Shown: positions 12,701 through 23,652 of the stretch, piece by piece
How positions within the stretch are numbered: the first letter of the stretch is position 1
Layout: every line of letters begins with the position of its first letter
Assembly: GCA_002286715.1 (NCBI GenBank)
Contig: NSJX01000016.1
Coordinates: 132,414-196,413 of the forward strand
Direction of reading: 5' to 3'
Length of the DNA stretch: 64,000 nt
From: Dentipellis sp. KUC8613
Taxonomy: Eukaryota; Basidiomycota; Agaricomycetes; Russulales; Hericiaceae
Position numbers and translations under genes: made by a program
The notes under the pieces: generated by a model
What the model saw: the letters and a program-made list of their open reading frames with translations, nothing else
The model's database searches: none
Told to the model about the DNA's origin: nothing

Positions 12701-15296
12701 GAGGAGTCAGCAGTCTCCACTTTCGGCGTGGGCTCTGGCACCGGCTCGGGAGCTGGCACAGGCGCGGGGGTGGGCTCGACCTCGGGTTCCACTTGGATGC
12801 CCATCTCGGCCGTCTCTGGCGCCGCCGGGGTGATCTGGATAGGAGGCGGCGGGACTTCGGGTTCGGGCGTTGCTTTCTCTTCCTCAACGGGCTCAGTCTG
12901 ACACGCGAACTCGGCCGTCTCGACATGCGCTCTCTCCGCAACAGGCGCCATTTCAAACCCAAGCTCCGCAGCGAGCGCCTCGGGCTGGCCAACGAGTGAC
13001 GGCGGACGCGCCTCCTGGAAGGCAGCGCCTCCACGCGACCGTCTGGGAAGTGTCCGCGCGACGACGGCGTTTCGGAGCGGGCTGCGGTTGTATGGGATGG
13101 AGCCGGAGGATGACGAGCGGCGGAGGATGTTAGCAAAGGCGGGGTCCATGCCATCGACGCTTGTCCTATTCGACGGCGGTGAGATAGGCTCGGCCGTCGG
13201 TTCTTCATCACGAGGATCATCGAACTCTTCATCCAGCTCGGCGTCGACAAAGGTCTTGGGAATGGCAGGAACGGGCGGTGGTGGCGAACTAGTGTTGTCC
13301 GGCGCGAACTCATCCTCGTCGTACTCAGACGCAGGGCTGCGGGCCGCACTCTCCAGACGCTGCATGAGCGTGAGCCCACCGCGACCTCTGCCTCTGCCGC
13401 GTCCCCGACCGGCACGATACGGTGTCAAGCGCCGCTTCCCGGTGCCCGGTGCCTCGTTCTCAGCTTCTCCCTCGCTGACGTCTTCTTCCGCGCCCACGCC
13501 TGCGCCAACGACGGGCGAGCCGTCCAATCTGCGGCGGTACTCGATCTTGAGCTCCTTCTCGCGCTGCAACGTGCCTTTGAGGGTGTTGATCTGGCGCTGC
13601 GCGTGCGCGAGCCGCTGCTGGAGAGCCTCGACTTCGTTGCTGGGATGGTTCGGGGCGAGGAAGGGGCGAGAGGGTGAGACATCGGGAGAGGTGTCGTATT
13701 CGCCGTCATTGAACATGACAGACGTGTCGTGCTTCTTGCGGTTTGTGGTCGATGCAGCGACGCTGAACACGTCGTCATCTTCACGGTCGGCAGGGGTGAG
13801 GAGGTCGGAGCGGTCGCGGGCGTCGGGCGTCAGCGGTGAACCAAAGCGAGGAAGACGGCGGCCCTGGCGTGCGAGGTCGGCCTTGAGGTTATCTATGCTT
13901 TGTTGGAGGTCCGACTTGTCGCGCTGCAGGCTGGCAGCGTGCTTCCGGGCATGAGCGATATCGGTCTCATGCTTTGCCTTGAGCTCATCGAGTGCGTTCT
14001 TCAGACGCTCAGACTCGTTCTTGTGCTGGTCTGTTGCCTCGCGGGAGTTGTTGAGCAGGCGAGTGAGACGCTTGTTATCGCCCTCCAGTCGCTGCACGGT
14101 AGACTGGGTATCAGTAAGCTGCGTCCGGAGCTCTTGCAGAGTGACTTCGAGGTTCCAATTCTCCTCCTTGTACTTGTCTGCAAGAAGTCAGCATTTCCCA
14201 TCAAAACACGCCACCCAACTACGTACCTGTACTCTGCTCCTGGGCCTTGAGCGCATTGCGCAGACTTTCTACCGTCCTGTCCAGGTCATCCTTCTCCTCC
14301 TTCATGTCCTGAATCGCTTTGTCACGCTCGCCGAGTAAGCTCTGGAGCCGGCGGACTTCGGTCAGCAGACCGCTGCCAATCTCAAACGCGAACTCTAGAT
14401 AGGTCGGGAATTGCTTAGTTTAGAGAGGTTCATCTTGACAACCGAGATTCGACGCACCGACATCATCTGCCCGGTGGGCGGCATTTTTGGCACGCCGCGA
14501 GGACTGGGCTGCGGACGTGCCAGCAGAGGCTTTGGGGCGTTCTGGTTCTTCGCGAGGGGGTTCGGGTTGGAAAGGAAGGGATAGTTGCGAGCTGTTGGTT
14601 GGTCGCTGAAAGAAAGACAAGCATCAGCCGTGCCGTACTCGTGCCCCGGACTGAACGGTCGCAGTGTCGTGCTACGAAAACGGCGGACCTGCGCCCCGTG
14701 GCACGTTTTCAACAATGTTACAACTGCATTGTCCACGTCGGACGACGCGCAGATCACCACTGGTCTGCAGATCCCATTGGTCATGCAACGCGGCACGGTG
14801 ATCACCCCGCGTGGCATTTGCATCCCCAGCAATGGGTAGCACGTTCGGGGCATGACGGAGCACAGTGCCCGCGACGCCTCCGCACACCCTCGCTGAGGTG
14901 TAGACATAGGGGCAGGTACCGATCCCAACGCACAGATACAATCGAGAGAAGACTCACATTGGGGCCGAATGCGCTCGAAAGCTGGATGTTCTCCGAGTCC
15001 CAGTTCCTGACGGCCTCCGCAAGCTCGCGATAGCGTTCGCGCATATCAGCATCGATTTCTTCGTCTTCGGGCTTATCAGCATCGAGCTCCTGCAGCTGCC
15101 TGACGCGCTCCTCGAGCTCGACCTGCTGGGCGAGGACACGCTGCCCGAGCGCGCCCGCCTGCTGGAGCTGCTTCTCCTTGGTGTCTAAAAGATGCTGGAG
15201 CTGGAGGCGCATGTCGCCTGTGGATGACGAGTGGGAAGGAAAGTCAGGCATGGCAGAGAAAACGTCGTGTGTGAAGCCGTCTGAGAAGGTGGCCAT
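9733..15296 (-). CDS. NUM1: Num1/Mcp5-type cortical dynein anchor with C-terminal PH domain
   Basis: Six exons (15296-14958, 14605-14458, 14394-14227, 14177-10755, 10696-10554, 10494-9733) give 4983 nt, 1660 aa. The ATG at 15296 was chosen because the upstream in-frame codon is GTG. Residues 1-110 and about 165-330 are coiled coil. Residues about 640-990 carry repeated (I/V/M)QT-type motifs separated by PEP-rich spacers. A Pro/Ser-rich stretch follows. The Mcp5-type PH domain (about 1295-1420) shows MIGEFLYKYTRR, KRFFWVHPYTKTLYWS, NPMPPGLYQYSVVVST and HDIWLNALKYLLARP, split over three exons. A ten-His tract lies near residue 1570. Known role of the family (Num1, ApsA, Mcp5): the PH domain binds plasma-membrane phosphoinositide and the N-terminal coiled coil recruits dynein for nuclear migration. 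Intron 1 is unusually long at 352 nt. Identity is very likely; details of the tail are unknown. Confidence 0.93.
11872..12907 (-). repeat. Degenerate Q-T motif repeats inside NUM1
   Basis: Within the NUM1 coding sequence, residues about 641-987 contain around ten spaced copies of a short motif: ACQTEP, GIQVEP, SMQTDP, GIQHEP, CMETEP, EVQTP, RMQTT, DVQTAP, DIQAT, SMQTM, SIQTDA. They are separated by Pro/Glu-rich linkers and degenerate at protein level, so this is a motif array and not a DNA satellite. Confidence 0.75.
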
Positions 15297-16319
15297 GCCT
15301 TTTACCGCTGCCACCGTGCAGGAGCAGGGTGTGGGCGGTGAGGAAGCTGGCCGTGCCTGTCGTGGTCAAGTCGAACCGCGTTGCACAACGACGCGTTGTC
15401 CTCTTTCCCACGCCCCGCCACCCAACATTCTTTCTCCTCGAGGCCGTACGCGCCGCATCGATCCTGCCACCTCGCCCCCAATCCAGTCCTACACGAGGTC
15501 TAGCGTGACTTGCTCCCGCACCCCGGCCCCTTGGTGGACTCCGACCCTCATTTCGACGCAGCGAGTGTTCGGTCTGACGGCAGGCTCGTCGCCCGTTTCG
15601 GGCGCGTTCGTCGCGTCGCCTTGATTAGCACGCCAGACATGTGCGCATGAGACTCCGCACCCCAAAGTGAGTCTCTCGCGTGGCATGAGTAGCACGCTCT
15701 GACATACAAGGCCCAACAGGCGCCAACTCCCGCTCAGACGAGCGCCCGTCCAGACTACGGTCACGACATTGCAATAGATTAATAGACATCAAGTCAGCCT
15801 CGTAAGCTAAGGTACAGTAACGTTCCGCAAATGTCCAGCTGAGGCGCACGAGTTTTGTCTAGAAATACACACGCGGCACTGGCCGCATACTCCAAGAAAG
15901 TACGTATACCGACATTGTTGAGCAGATGATTCTATGATGAGGGGTCCGTCGTTGCATGATGTGGCTCCGATATCCTGTCATGAGAAGAATGTATGGCCCG
16001 TATTGTCCATGGCCCGCCGGGACATGCTGGAATGCCGCGACAAGCCCTCAAACGAGCTTGTCGGCATTCCAGACGAGGTTGCGTAACGGTCGTGAGTCTG
16101 TTTCAGCACCATCTGGGGTCAGTCGCCGTTGCTTTTTTCACTCAATGTTGTGTGCTTACCTCAAAGCCATCAGAATACGACCCGGCCGTCGTCGGGCGGG
16201 ACGACATTCCAGGGCTGTCTATGTATCTTCTCAGCGCATCACCCTGGGCGGGATCCGAGGACGTCCGACGAGCACGCATCGATCTGGTCTCGGCGTGCTG
16301 GGGCGACAAGAGGCCTCTG
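15297..16319. other. Intergenic between two minus-strand genes
   Basis: About 1 kb upstream of NUM1, presumably its promoter plus the 3' flank of the next gene. The open frames here do not resemble known proteins. The only structured element seen is the inverted repeat at 16027-16072. Confidence 0.45.
16027..16072. repeat. Imperfect inverted repeat (hairpin)
   Basis: The left arm CTGGAATGCCGCGACAAGC and right arm GCTTGTCGGCATTCCAG are reverse complements apart from a 2-nt CG insertion in the left arm, with a 10-nt loop. It lies about 250 bp past the stop codon of the minus-strand gene at 16320-17410, so it could fold in a 3' UTR or be a footprint of an excised element. Confidence 0.6.
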
Positions 16320-17410
16320 CTATGGCTGTAGCGTTGGTCTGGCGTCACCGAAGGGCATCAACAACAACGGAACAATGATGGAATCTGTCAGTGAACAGCA
16401 ATGTGGACGCCAGATTCGGTTGGCCACTCACCGATGGGAGCGCGCGAGACTTTGCTACCGGATGCGTTCTCGTCGAAGGACGCAGGCGCCAACAGCAGAT
16501 GCTGACCCGCCACATCGGTAGAGAGGGGGTAGCCCCAGCCAACCGTATCCGCTGCAGCAAACCCCGAGCTATCTGGCGTTGCACCGCGGTCGACCCAGCT
16601 ATCCTCCGTAGGGTCATATGGTGACGAGAGCTGTCGATGCGACGATGGCGACTCCGGGGTGACCAGCCCGTCACGGGTCAACTGGAACTCGAAGATCTTG
16701 CCCTCCTCCGCCAGCGGCTTGGCTTCCTCGAGAGGAACGTTGAGCGAGCCGTTGCCTCCCTGGACGGCGAAGGGATTCAAACGGAAGACGCCCATCATCC
16801 GACGCATCTCCTTGGACGCCTGGGTCGCGCGCAGCGGGACCTGGGATTCTGTGGCAGTGAAGCTTATCGTGTTCATGGCGGGTGGGGAGGTTTCAAAGAC
16901 AAAAGTGTCTGCACGCTGGTCCTCCTGCTCGACCTTGACGAAAGGCGAGGCTTTGCGCGCAGCGGCGGGGAGGGTCGCGTCGGAATCGTCATCGAGGGTA
17001 TAGAGACTGGTATCTTGCAGGAAACGGGGATCGGTCGGGGGCGATGGGATGGTGCGATGGGAGCCATGGCTCGAGGCATAAGGAGATCCTATGGGAAGTG
17101 GAAGTCCGGAGGGAGACAAGGAGGAGTTGAGCACGGTGCGTTGGGAGGACTCGGGAAAGTCAGAGGACGATGCGAGATTTGTCGATGAATGGTGTTCAGG
17201 CCGAATGGAATTGTAGATGGAATATTGGGGGTCGATGGGCCAGGATGAAGACGTGGGTTGCCATGAGCTGGACGAGGTATCTTGTGTGGAGAGGTAGGAT
17301 GCAGGCTTGGGGGAGACGTGCTGCCAGGGCAGGGCGGACATGGAGGCCCTGGAGCGGGAGTCAAAGGCGAAGAGGTGGGATGAGGAGGAGAGGGAGGCGT
17401 TTGCGAGCAT
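16320..17410 (-). CDS. Unknown Ser/Pro-rich protein, possible regulator (2 exons)
   Basis: The frame opens at ATG 17410. Read without splicing it stops at 16388. A strong donor (GTGAGT, first intron base 16431) and an acceptor at 16385 define a 47-nt intron whose removal extends the protein to a stop at 16320 (347 aa, ending DARPTLQP). I prefer the spliced form, but the acceptor lies very close to the only branch-like CTGAC, so this is not certain. The first 200 residues are Ser/Pro/Tyr-rich and disordered. A compact block, ATQASKEMRRMMGVFRLNPFA at about residues 194-214, looks like the conserved core, followed by FEFQL and an acidic Ser/Asp region. No DNA-binding or catalytic domain is visible. 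The very long gene-poor upstream region would suit a regulated gene; that is inference. Confidence 0.6.
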
Positions 17411-20400
17411 GGGAGGACGAGGAGAATGTCGTCACGAGCCATCCGGTCTTTAACCGCGTCCTCAGATCTGAAAGCAAGGTTTGATGACGCTTACGTGCGA
17501 CCGATGGGCCGTCTTTCTCTCTCCGTCGAGCCAACCGGTCTTCATCACGCTGCATGTTCGGTCGTCCCCAACTTGTGGCTAACCCCCACCGTATCCGCGC
17601 CTCTTCTCTCACCGATCCGCACGCGTCCTCCTCTGCCAGGCCGTCTATTTGCCTTTCTAGGCCCGTCCAACGCGTGTTCCACCTCCAGCCGGCGGTGTCT
17701 TGCACCACCTGCTCGCCACATCCTCCGAAGCTCCCTCGACGCCAGTCCCGGTCAAATAACTCTAACAAGCCCCTCCATTCTCCCTCGCCCATAGGATGCC
17801 GGTCTCGAAATCTCGCTTCTCATCCCCATCTGTCCCGTCTTTCCCTCCATTCTCAGGGGTTCGACCCACTCCTTTCTATTCACAATCGCGATATTTACTC
17901 CGCGGCGTCTCCGACGCCCACGCCGCCTCTCGTCGTCTGAGACAATTCACCGGGCCTTGATGAGCATCGCAACCGCAAGATAATACGCGAGCTTCAATCG
18001 GCGCTCGATCTGCAGCAGGCGCCCGTACTTGGTGCTTGGCAGTCGAGGACTTGGTTCCCGCTAATTGCTCCGAGAAGGCCGGAAAGGTTGTTACCAGGAC
18101 AAGCTGTCTGTTCTGATACCATCCCCGATCTCATCTCGTCCCAGTCCTCCTCCACTGTGCGCACCCAGTCAGGGGCTCCGCTCGCTCGTCCAGCTTTCCA
18201 CCGGGTCTGTCCAGCGTTCTAGCTACTCTGTCCCGAGCTATCCCTTATGGATCCTCCTGCCTGCCGCCCGGACGCGTCGTTGCCTGCCATCCACGCTCTT
18301 CGAAGCTCCCGCTCCATGCGAACCCGACGGTACGTATCGCTTATTCCATGTTCGTCTTCGATCTCCTCACAATCGAGTAGCGTCATTGGCCCACACTCGA
18401 GCAATGCACCCGAGGTTGCTGCACCCCGTCGTGCCGTCAAACGTCGCGTTGCGTGCAGTGCCTTTCCCCTTCTTCCGCCGCCCTACCATCAATTAAACAT
18501 CTTTATCGCGTTCTAGATCCGCATATCAATCCAGGAATCAGGGTCCCTCTCTCGTCCATTCACGGCCCGGGAATGCAGTCCACAAAGTAATCCTCATCCT
18601 CTGTTACTACGCGTTGACTGCATCAGGGCGCGCACGATCCGCCATGGCTCAAGTGTTGCACGACGTCTGACCGCGAACAAGACGTGCATGTGGCTCGTGT
18701 CAGAATATCGCAGTCCCCGGCGGAGAATGCAGCCATCTAATCCCCATTTCCGTCCTTCATTTCCCCGTTCGAGTCCATTGCGGAACTCACCGAGCTTCCC
18801 GTACATGGCCCCGACCCTTACGTGGTGCTGACGACTCGCGTCTCGCGCACCCTCGTGGGACCAGCACAGACCATCCGCCGGTATGTCAGAATTCATCTGC
18901 TCCGGTCCTTGACGCGTCAGAATAACACACCGTTCCGTAAATGAACAGCAGCTTCCTTGCCACGCACAATGCACCCGATAGAACAAACTAGTCGCTCCAT
19001 TTTCCCTCGAGGCCCTGCGTTCCATGAATACGTCCGCTAGGTCGCCGGGTCGGACGCGGCGGGTGTGGCGAAGGCTGCCGTCGTTTCATTTCCACAGGGA
19101 ACGTCTGCTGCTCGTCTACATGGCGTGGACGCTTAGATACCGGCGCCTTCATCGGCGCCGCGTTCTCCATCCTTGTCAGACTTCAACGGTATGAAATCGC
19201 CCCGCTGATCTGACTCGTTACAGATTAGCAGGTCCTGATAGGGGCGCATCGTCATGAAAAAATTGGCGCCGCTGCCAGCCCGCGCCAGTGTACTCTGCAG
19301 ATCCAATCACCACGTCCCTCTGGGAGAATCATGCGAATTGAACCGCTATCCGTCCACGAAAGTTGAGCAAGAGGCACGGGCCCGAGAACGGCGCGTTTCG
19401 ATGGTATCTTGCATTTTATCTTTCTGCTGGGCCGTTCTGACCTTGCACGATCCAGGCTCGGATCTTGCTCAGGTGCATATCGCCGTCTTGCAACCGTTCA
19501 AGGACAATCGCCCGCTTTGAGCGTTGTGCACCCATCTTTCACAAGATCTGTGCAGACAAGGCAGCCGCCGGCGTACCCATCGGCTGGTTCATGAACAGCC
19601 AGCCCACAAGTGTGCCAAGGGTGTGGGGTATGACCCAACGGCCGCAAGCTCAAACTCCTGCATTGCCCCTTCATACTTACATGAGGTGCGGGCGGTTTCC
19701 GGCTGCCAGTCCATTTCTGAAATGCGTCACAATGCAGAGGCGTGTTTGACGGACATAATGAGGAGCTTGCTGGGAACACACTCCGCTGCGTGGGGGGACC
19801 CCATGACGGGCGCAGCAGGACAGCAGCATTTTTGACCGTATGTACGTGCGACGATCCGGCTCCTGTATGTCGTGAGTGTTATGAGACGTTTCAAATACAT
19901 CGTCCGCCGAGAGCACGGGTGCTCCAGCCCGTAAGGACATTCTTGCCAACGAGCTGTTGCTTTTGCAGGAGACATCTCAGGTCGATGCGCACCGCGAAGC
20001 GTTGGATGTGAAATAACCTGTCACCGCACGAACGCTGTGAACGCTAGAACGTCGTGCATGACTGCCACAGGGCAACACCGCGGCGTCGATGTGACCATAG
20101 CGGGGCGTGGCGGAGTTCACATGGCCAGATAAGCGTGAGTGCATGCTAAACTATCGCGCACTGGGACGTTCTCTGGAAAAGGCGTGCAGAAATCTCATTC
20201 GCCGAGGACCTCGGCGCGAGCTGGACTTCGAAGATCTGCCCGTCTGTCCTGGGACGCAGAATTCCACAAAGCAGCGGGCATCACTCGTGCGGAGCCGTCT
20301 TCGATGCCTCCCTCTAACCCCCTGGCTCATCCACGTACAAAACCGCACGGCGCGTCTTGAGAGACCCGCTTGTCCGAGTGGGCCAGCCCCAAGGGTTTTC

Positions 20401-21062
20401 GATGGGCAAAGTACGTGCTAGGAACCACGCCACGCTCTCAAACAAACTCTAGATCACGTCCGACGAGATGTTCCCGCCGGAGCCTGCCACAACGTGCACA
20501 GCGCACGCTCCACCAGCGCTCGATGCTCGCCCTTGTCCGGAGGGCCATCGAGAGACTGATCTCAAGTATGCGAATACTTACCCACGCCGCGACGTGCGCC
20601 TGCCGTGCTGGCGTCTGCCAGGCGTGGTCACGGCTCGGAATCCGATGGAATGATAATGGGAGGCACGACGACCCCGAGCGACGGCCTCGCACCGCGCGAC
20701 GAACCGTCGAACTTCGCGCACCGGTGCATGTGGGGACGGTGACAGAATGGAGCCCTTCGCCAGCAAACCCGCGGGCCTTGACCTTCCCTTTCTCGGCGTG
20801 CTAACGTCACTTGGCACATGAGGTGACACCGTAAAGATTCAGAACCGTTCTGGAGCGTTCTCATTGGAAATCGCCGTGCTATTGCAGCTCGCCGTCGCAC
20901 CTGTGGCCGCCCCATGCCCAATACATAAGAGCGAGGCCCTCGCGCCTACTCCTCGTCGTCATGCTGCCTCTCCCGGCGAGCACATCCTGATGCCTGCAGG
21001 CCCTTTATCCGACGTCCCAGCCGGCCAGGTGACGGCGACGACGGCTCCCACCGCAGCCAGCA
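17411..21062. other. 3.6-kb gene-poor region
   Basis: No convincing gene on either strand. From about 17.5 to 18.5 kb the plus strand is strikingly pyrimidine-rich. Several open frames abut there in changing frames (for example 17797-17958, about 17959-18223, 18065-18496) without splice sites that join them. From 18.6 to 21.0 kb frames are short and unlike any family I know. Possibilities are a long 5' leader or promoter of the minus-strand gene at 17410, a non-coding transcript, or a decayed gene. Confidence 0.4.
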
Positions 21063-22160
21063 TCACAGCTCGCCGGCCGCAGTCGACGGGAGATGTGACT
21101 CTGCCCACTTTCCGACCCACCACCGGCACATGCCCTTCCGCACGCCGAGAGATGCTGCGTCAAGTCCCTTGACTACCATCGTGCCTCGCCAAACAGTGTC
21201 CTCCTCCCTGCCCACGTCGTCGCCGACACCACTTCCGCCATCGACCCAGATGATGCCCGCCGCTTCAGCAAGACGCAGGAAGTGGGTGCAGTGCTCTGGG
21301 CGTGTGTAGATGCCGGCGCCAACGTAGGTGCGCGATGATGGATTTTTGGCAAGCAGGGCGGTGAGCGAGGCGATGAGGTCAGGGTGGGCGCGGTCGAAGT
21401 GCAGCAGGTCGGATAGGACGACGATGTCGAACCCTGGAGCAGACGCGGGAGCGCGCTCTGATACTCGGCGCCTGCGAAGAAGATGCCTTCTGAGCTGTCG
21501 CGGCTGTGGGAACTTGTGTAAAAACGTCCTTACAGCAAAGGACCGGTGTCCTGCCCCCATTCATAGCCGTCGCAATACACCTTGCAATCATTATTGATAG
21601 ATCCACGGTTCCTTTCTAGATTGCTTTTCAGATTTCCTAGGATTCCGGCGTCTGGGTAGTCCGTGGCGACCACGAGCGACGGTGGTTCTGGCAGAATAGA
21701 CGCCACGAACGAGGGCACTGCTGTCCCTGCGCCTAGTTCAATCACTAGCGGGCACAGGCCTCGTATAAATATTCTCATATGTGTGATTTGTCTCTGCGCT
21801 TACTGGTGCGTCCTTTCACCGGGAAAAGTTTCCTTTCTATCCGCTCCGCGAGGAGCAATGACGGCGAAAAGACGTGGTCCGCCAAGAGTGTATTGGCCTT
21901 GAGACGCGGCGATCAAACGGGCATGGTCACTTGCACGATATGCCAGGTACGAGGACGAGCATCCCTACCTTTCCTTCCTTTGTTTCTGATTCAGCAATCC
22001 GCTCGCATATCTACCAATGAGGGGGGATACTTACCTTTCGGGCAGTTGTCAGTGTCAAAGGTCCGTACGAAAAGCAATGCTGATTATCCCGATCATGCAC
22101 CTCCTCCCCGAGGAAGGTCAGAGAATCATTCAGAATATCTTCGACGGTTTCTTGATCCAT
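21063..22160 (-). CDS. SAM-dependent methyltransferase, nicotinamide N-methyltransferase-like (Methyltransf_16 type)
   Basis: Four exons (22160-22035, 21897-21804, 21744-21534, 21471-21063) sum to 840 nt, 279 aa. The SAM-binding motif I is VIELGAGTAVPS, followed by an acidic end of strand 2 in VVATDYPD and the motif DIVVLSDLLHF after strand 4. The N-terminal FSYGPLTLTTA and NTLLADHVFSPSLLLAERI match fungal proteins usually annotated as nicotinamide N-methyltransferase-like. Several relatives, such as yeast Efm7, methylate protein lysines, so the substrate is open. Predicted soluble. The paired CACGTG elements about 112 bp upstream are a plausible control site. Confidence 0.82.
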
Positions 22161-22271
22161 CTCGGTGGATGTTTTCTGTTGTTCGAATACTGAGTCGCGG
22201 GCAGTGCGTTTGACAGATCGCGCGTACTACGTAGTAAAATCAGAACGCGCACGACCAGCCCTGGCACTTAT

Positions 22272-22284
22272 CACGTGTCACGTG
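22272..22284. promoter_or_regulatory. Paired CACGTG (E-box) motifs
   Basis: Two palindromic CACGTG hexamers separated by one T, followed by a further ACGTG. They lie about 112 bp upstream of the methyltransferase start codon. In fungi CACGTG is the site of bHLH factors such as Cbf1/Pho4-type proteins; the assignment here is inference. Confidence 0.45.
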
Positions 22285-23652
22285 TACGTGTTCATTGACC
22301 CAACCCGTGATGTGCCCTGCCTGTGGTTGGAACCAAAGCGGCAAAAGGTTTTCCTTATCAACTTGATCTTACAAGAGCAAGGTTCCTAGTAAGTATGATG
22401 CTGGCGTGTCAAGAAGAACCATCATGCGTCAAGCCCGCTCCGAGAACTTTGCATCAAATAAAGCAAGTTTTCCCCGTAGACAGCCTCTCGGGACAGCCTC
22501 GACACCCTGCAAGCAGTGCCTTGTGCGACACCAAAGGGGTTTTGGTGGATACACACCTCCGTCGTGAAACGCAAATCAGATGCCCATGCCCGCCTGGCTC
22601 TCGGGAATCAGACCCCAAACGGGGACAAGGTTCATGATAACGAGCACGGAGGTGTCATATTGGATGCATGTCGTGCCATCAAGAACTTGCATGTGCGGGA
22701 AGATAGGGACGAGGACAGTATAGCCCAAGGAACAGCTTGCGTCGTCCACCACCAACGCTGCAGCACCTATATGAAGAATGAAAACACGTGTCCTATCCGA
22801 GCGACATGAAGCCGATGGCCAGATATAAGATACACGTGTGCGGCAGACGCCGCCGGTGCTCCTTTGTCCTCGGAGGAAAGAGGCGAAAGGCGTCAGGCAG
22901 CCAAGTACCGATGGCTCTCGTCACTTAAACACAACCCACGACCGCCACCAACAGCTTCATCCCTCTTACCAAGTAGCGGTCAACACTGCAAGGATGGCTT
23001 GGTCCGTTTGGCAACTCCTGCTTCGTTCTCCCAAGCGCGCTCGCAAGATGCGCTGAGCAAGGCCTGGAAGGCACAAGTAGAAGCCCCGTTCCGAATTGGG
23101 AATTCCTTTATGCATAATATGGAAAGACTTTGGTTTGTGTTGTGCACCAGGGCACCAGGCTCAGCCCGGTGCGCATACGTCCGGAGGGACGATTCCATTC
23201 TTTGCTTACGCGCAGAAACATCCGTTCCGGTACGGATGGGCTATTGTTCGTAGAACAAAGCGATCCGGGCGTTTCGTACCCGCAGCGGCGCCACGGGGTT
23301 ATTGCTGTGGTACAGAGTAGACGCTGTGGAGGAGAACTGGCTACAGTTTCAAGCCCATAGCAACATGCAAGGGGTGGCCGTGAGGGGAAGATGAAGCAGA
23401 GCCGCGGAGGGCAGCGTGAGGCGGGGGCGGGACGGACGGGCGGAGGAGCCAGAAAAGGGAACAACGGGGGGGCCGGATGGGGACGGAGGCCGGTGCGGGG
23501 CGGTGCAGCCGGCGGATGCATGTGGCTACTTACTACAAGCGCGGGGAGCCACGAGAACTCACTCTCTCAATTACCACTCTCAACACCCACACAATCCCTC
23601 TCCTCTTCCATCCCGCCCATCTTATCATCCTCTCAAAACTGTTCTCCACTTT
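22285..23652. other. Intergenic, divergent promoter region
   Basis: About 1.4 kb between the divergent methyltransferase and phosphodiesterase genes. Short frames on both strands look non-coding. A purine/G-rich tract lies around 23390-23520 and a CT-rich stretch around 23560-23650, just before the phosphodiesterase ATG. The latter resembles the pyrimidine-rich leader common at fungal transcription starts. Confidence 0.45.

Noticed and set aside
11599..12999. A 466-codon plus-strand open frame opposite NUM1
   Set aside because: It is Arg/His-rich throughout, a mirror of the Pro/Glu/Ala-rich NUM1 codons on the other strand, and matches no family. NUM1 is supported by a PH domain and consistent splicing.
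14395..14928. A minus-strand frame running through the first NUM1 intron
   Set aside because: It crosses good splice sites and does not continue the coiled-coil register. The spliced model gives a continuous NUM1 protein.
16388..16431. Unspliced C-terminus of the unknown gene ending at 16388
   Set aside because: A consensus GTGAGT donor and a 47-nt intron restore a longer frame. The unspliced ending reads through the donor, so the spliced form was preferred, though not proven.
17850..17880. GGTTCGACCC, a B-box-like word in the gene-poor region
   Set aside because: The flanking bases do not form a T stem and no anticodon arm exists upstream.
17797..18496. Chain of plus-strand open segments resembling an N-terminal helical leader (for example a segment reading HRNRKIIRELQSALDLQQ)
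   Set aside because: The segments are in different frames and no GT-AG pair joins them, and no downstream domain follows. Kept only as an observation about the gene-poor region.
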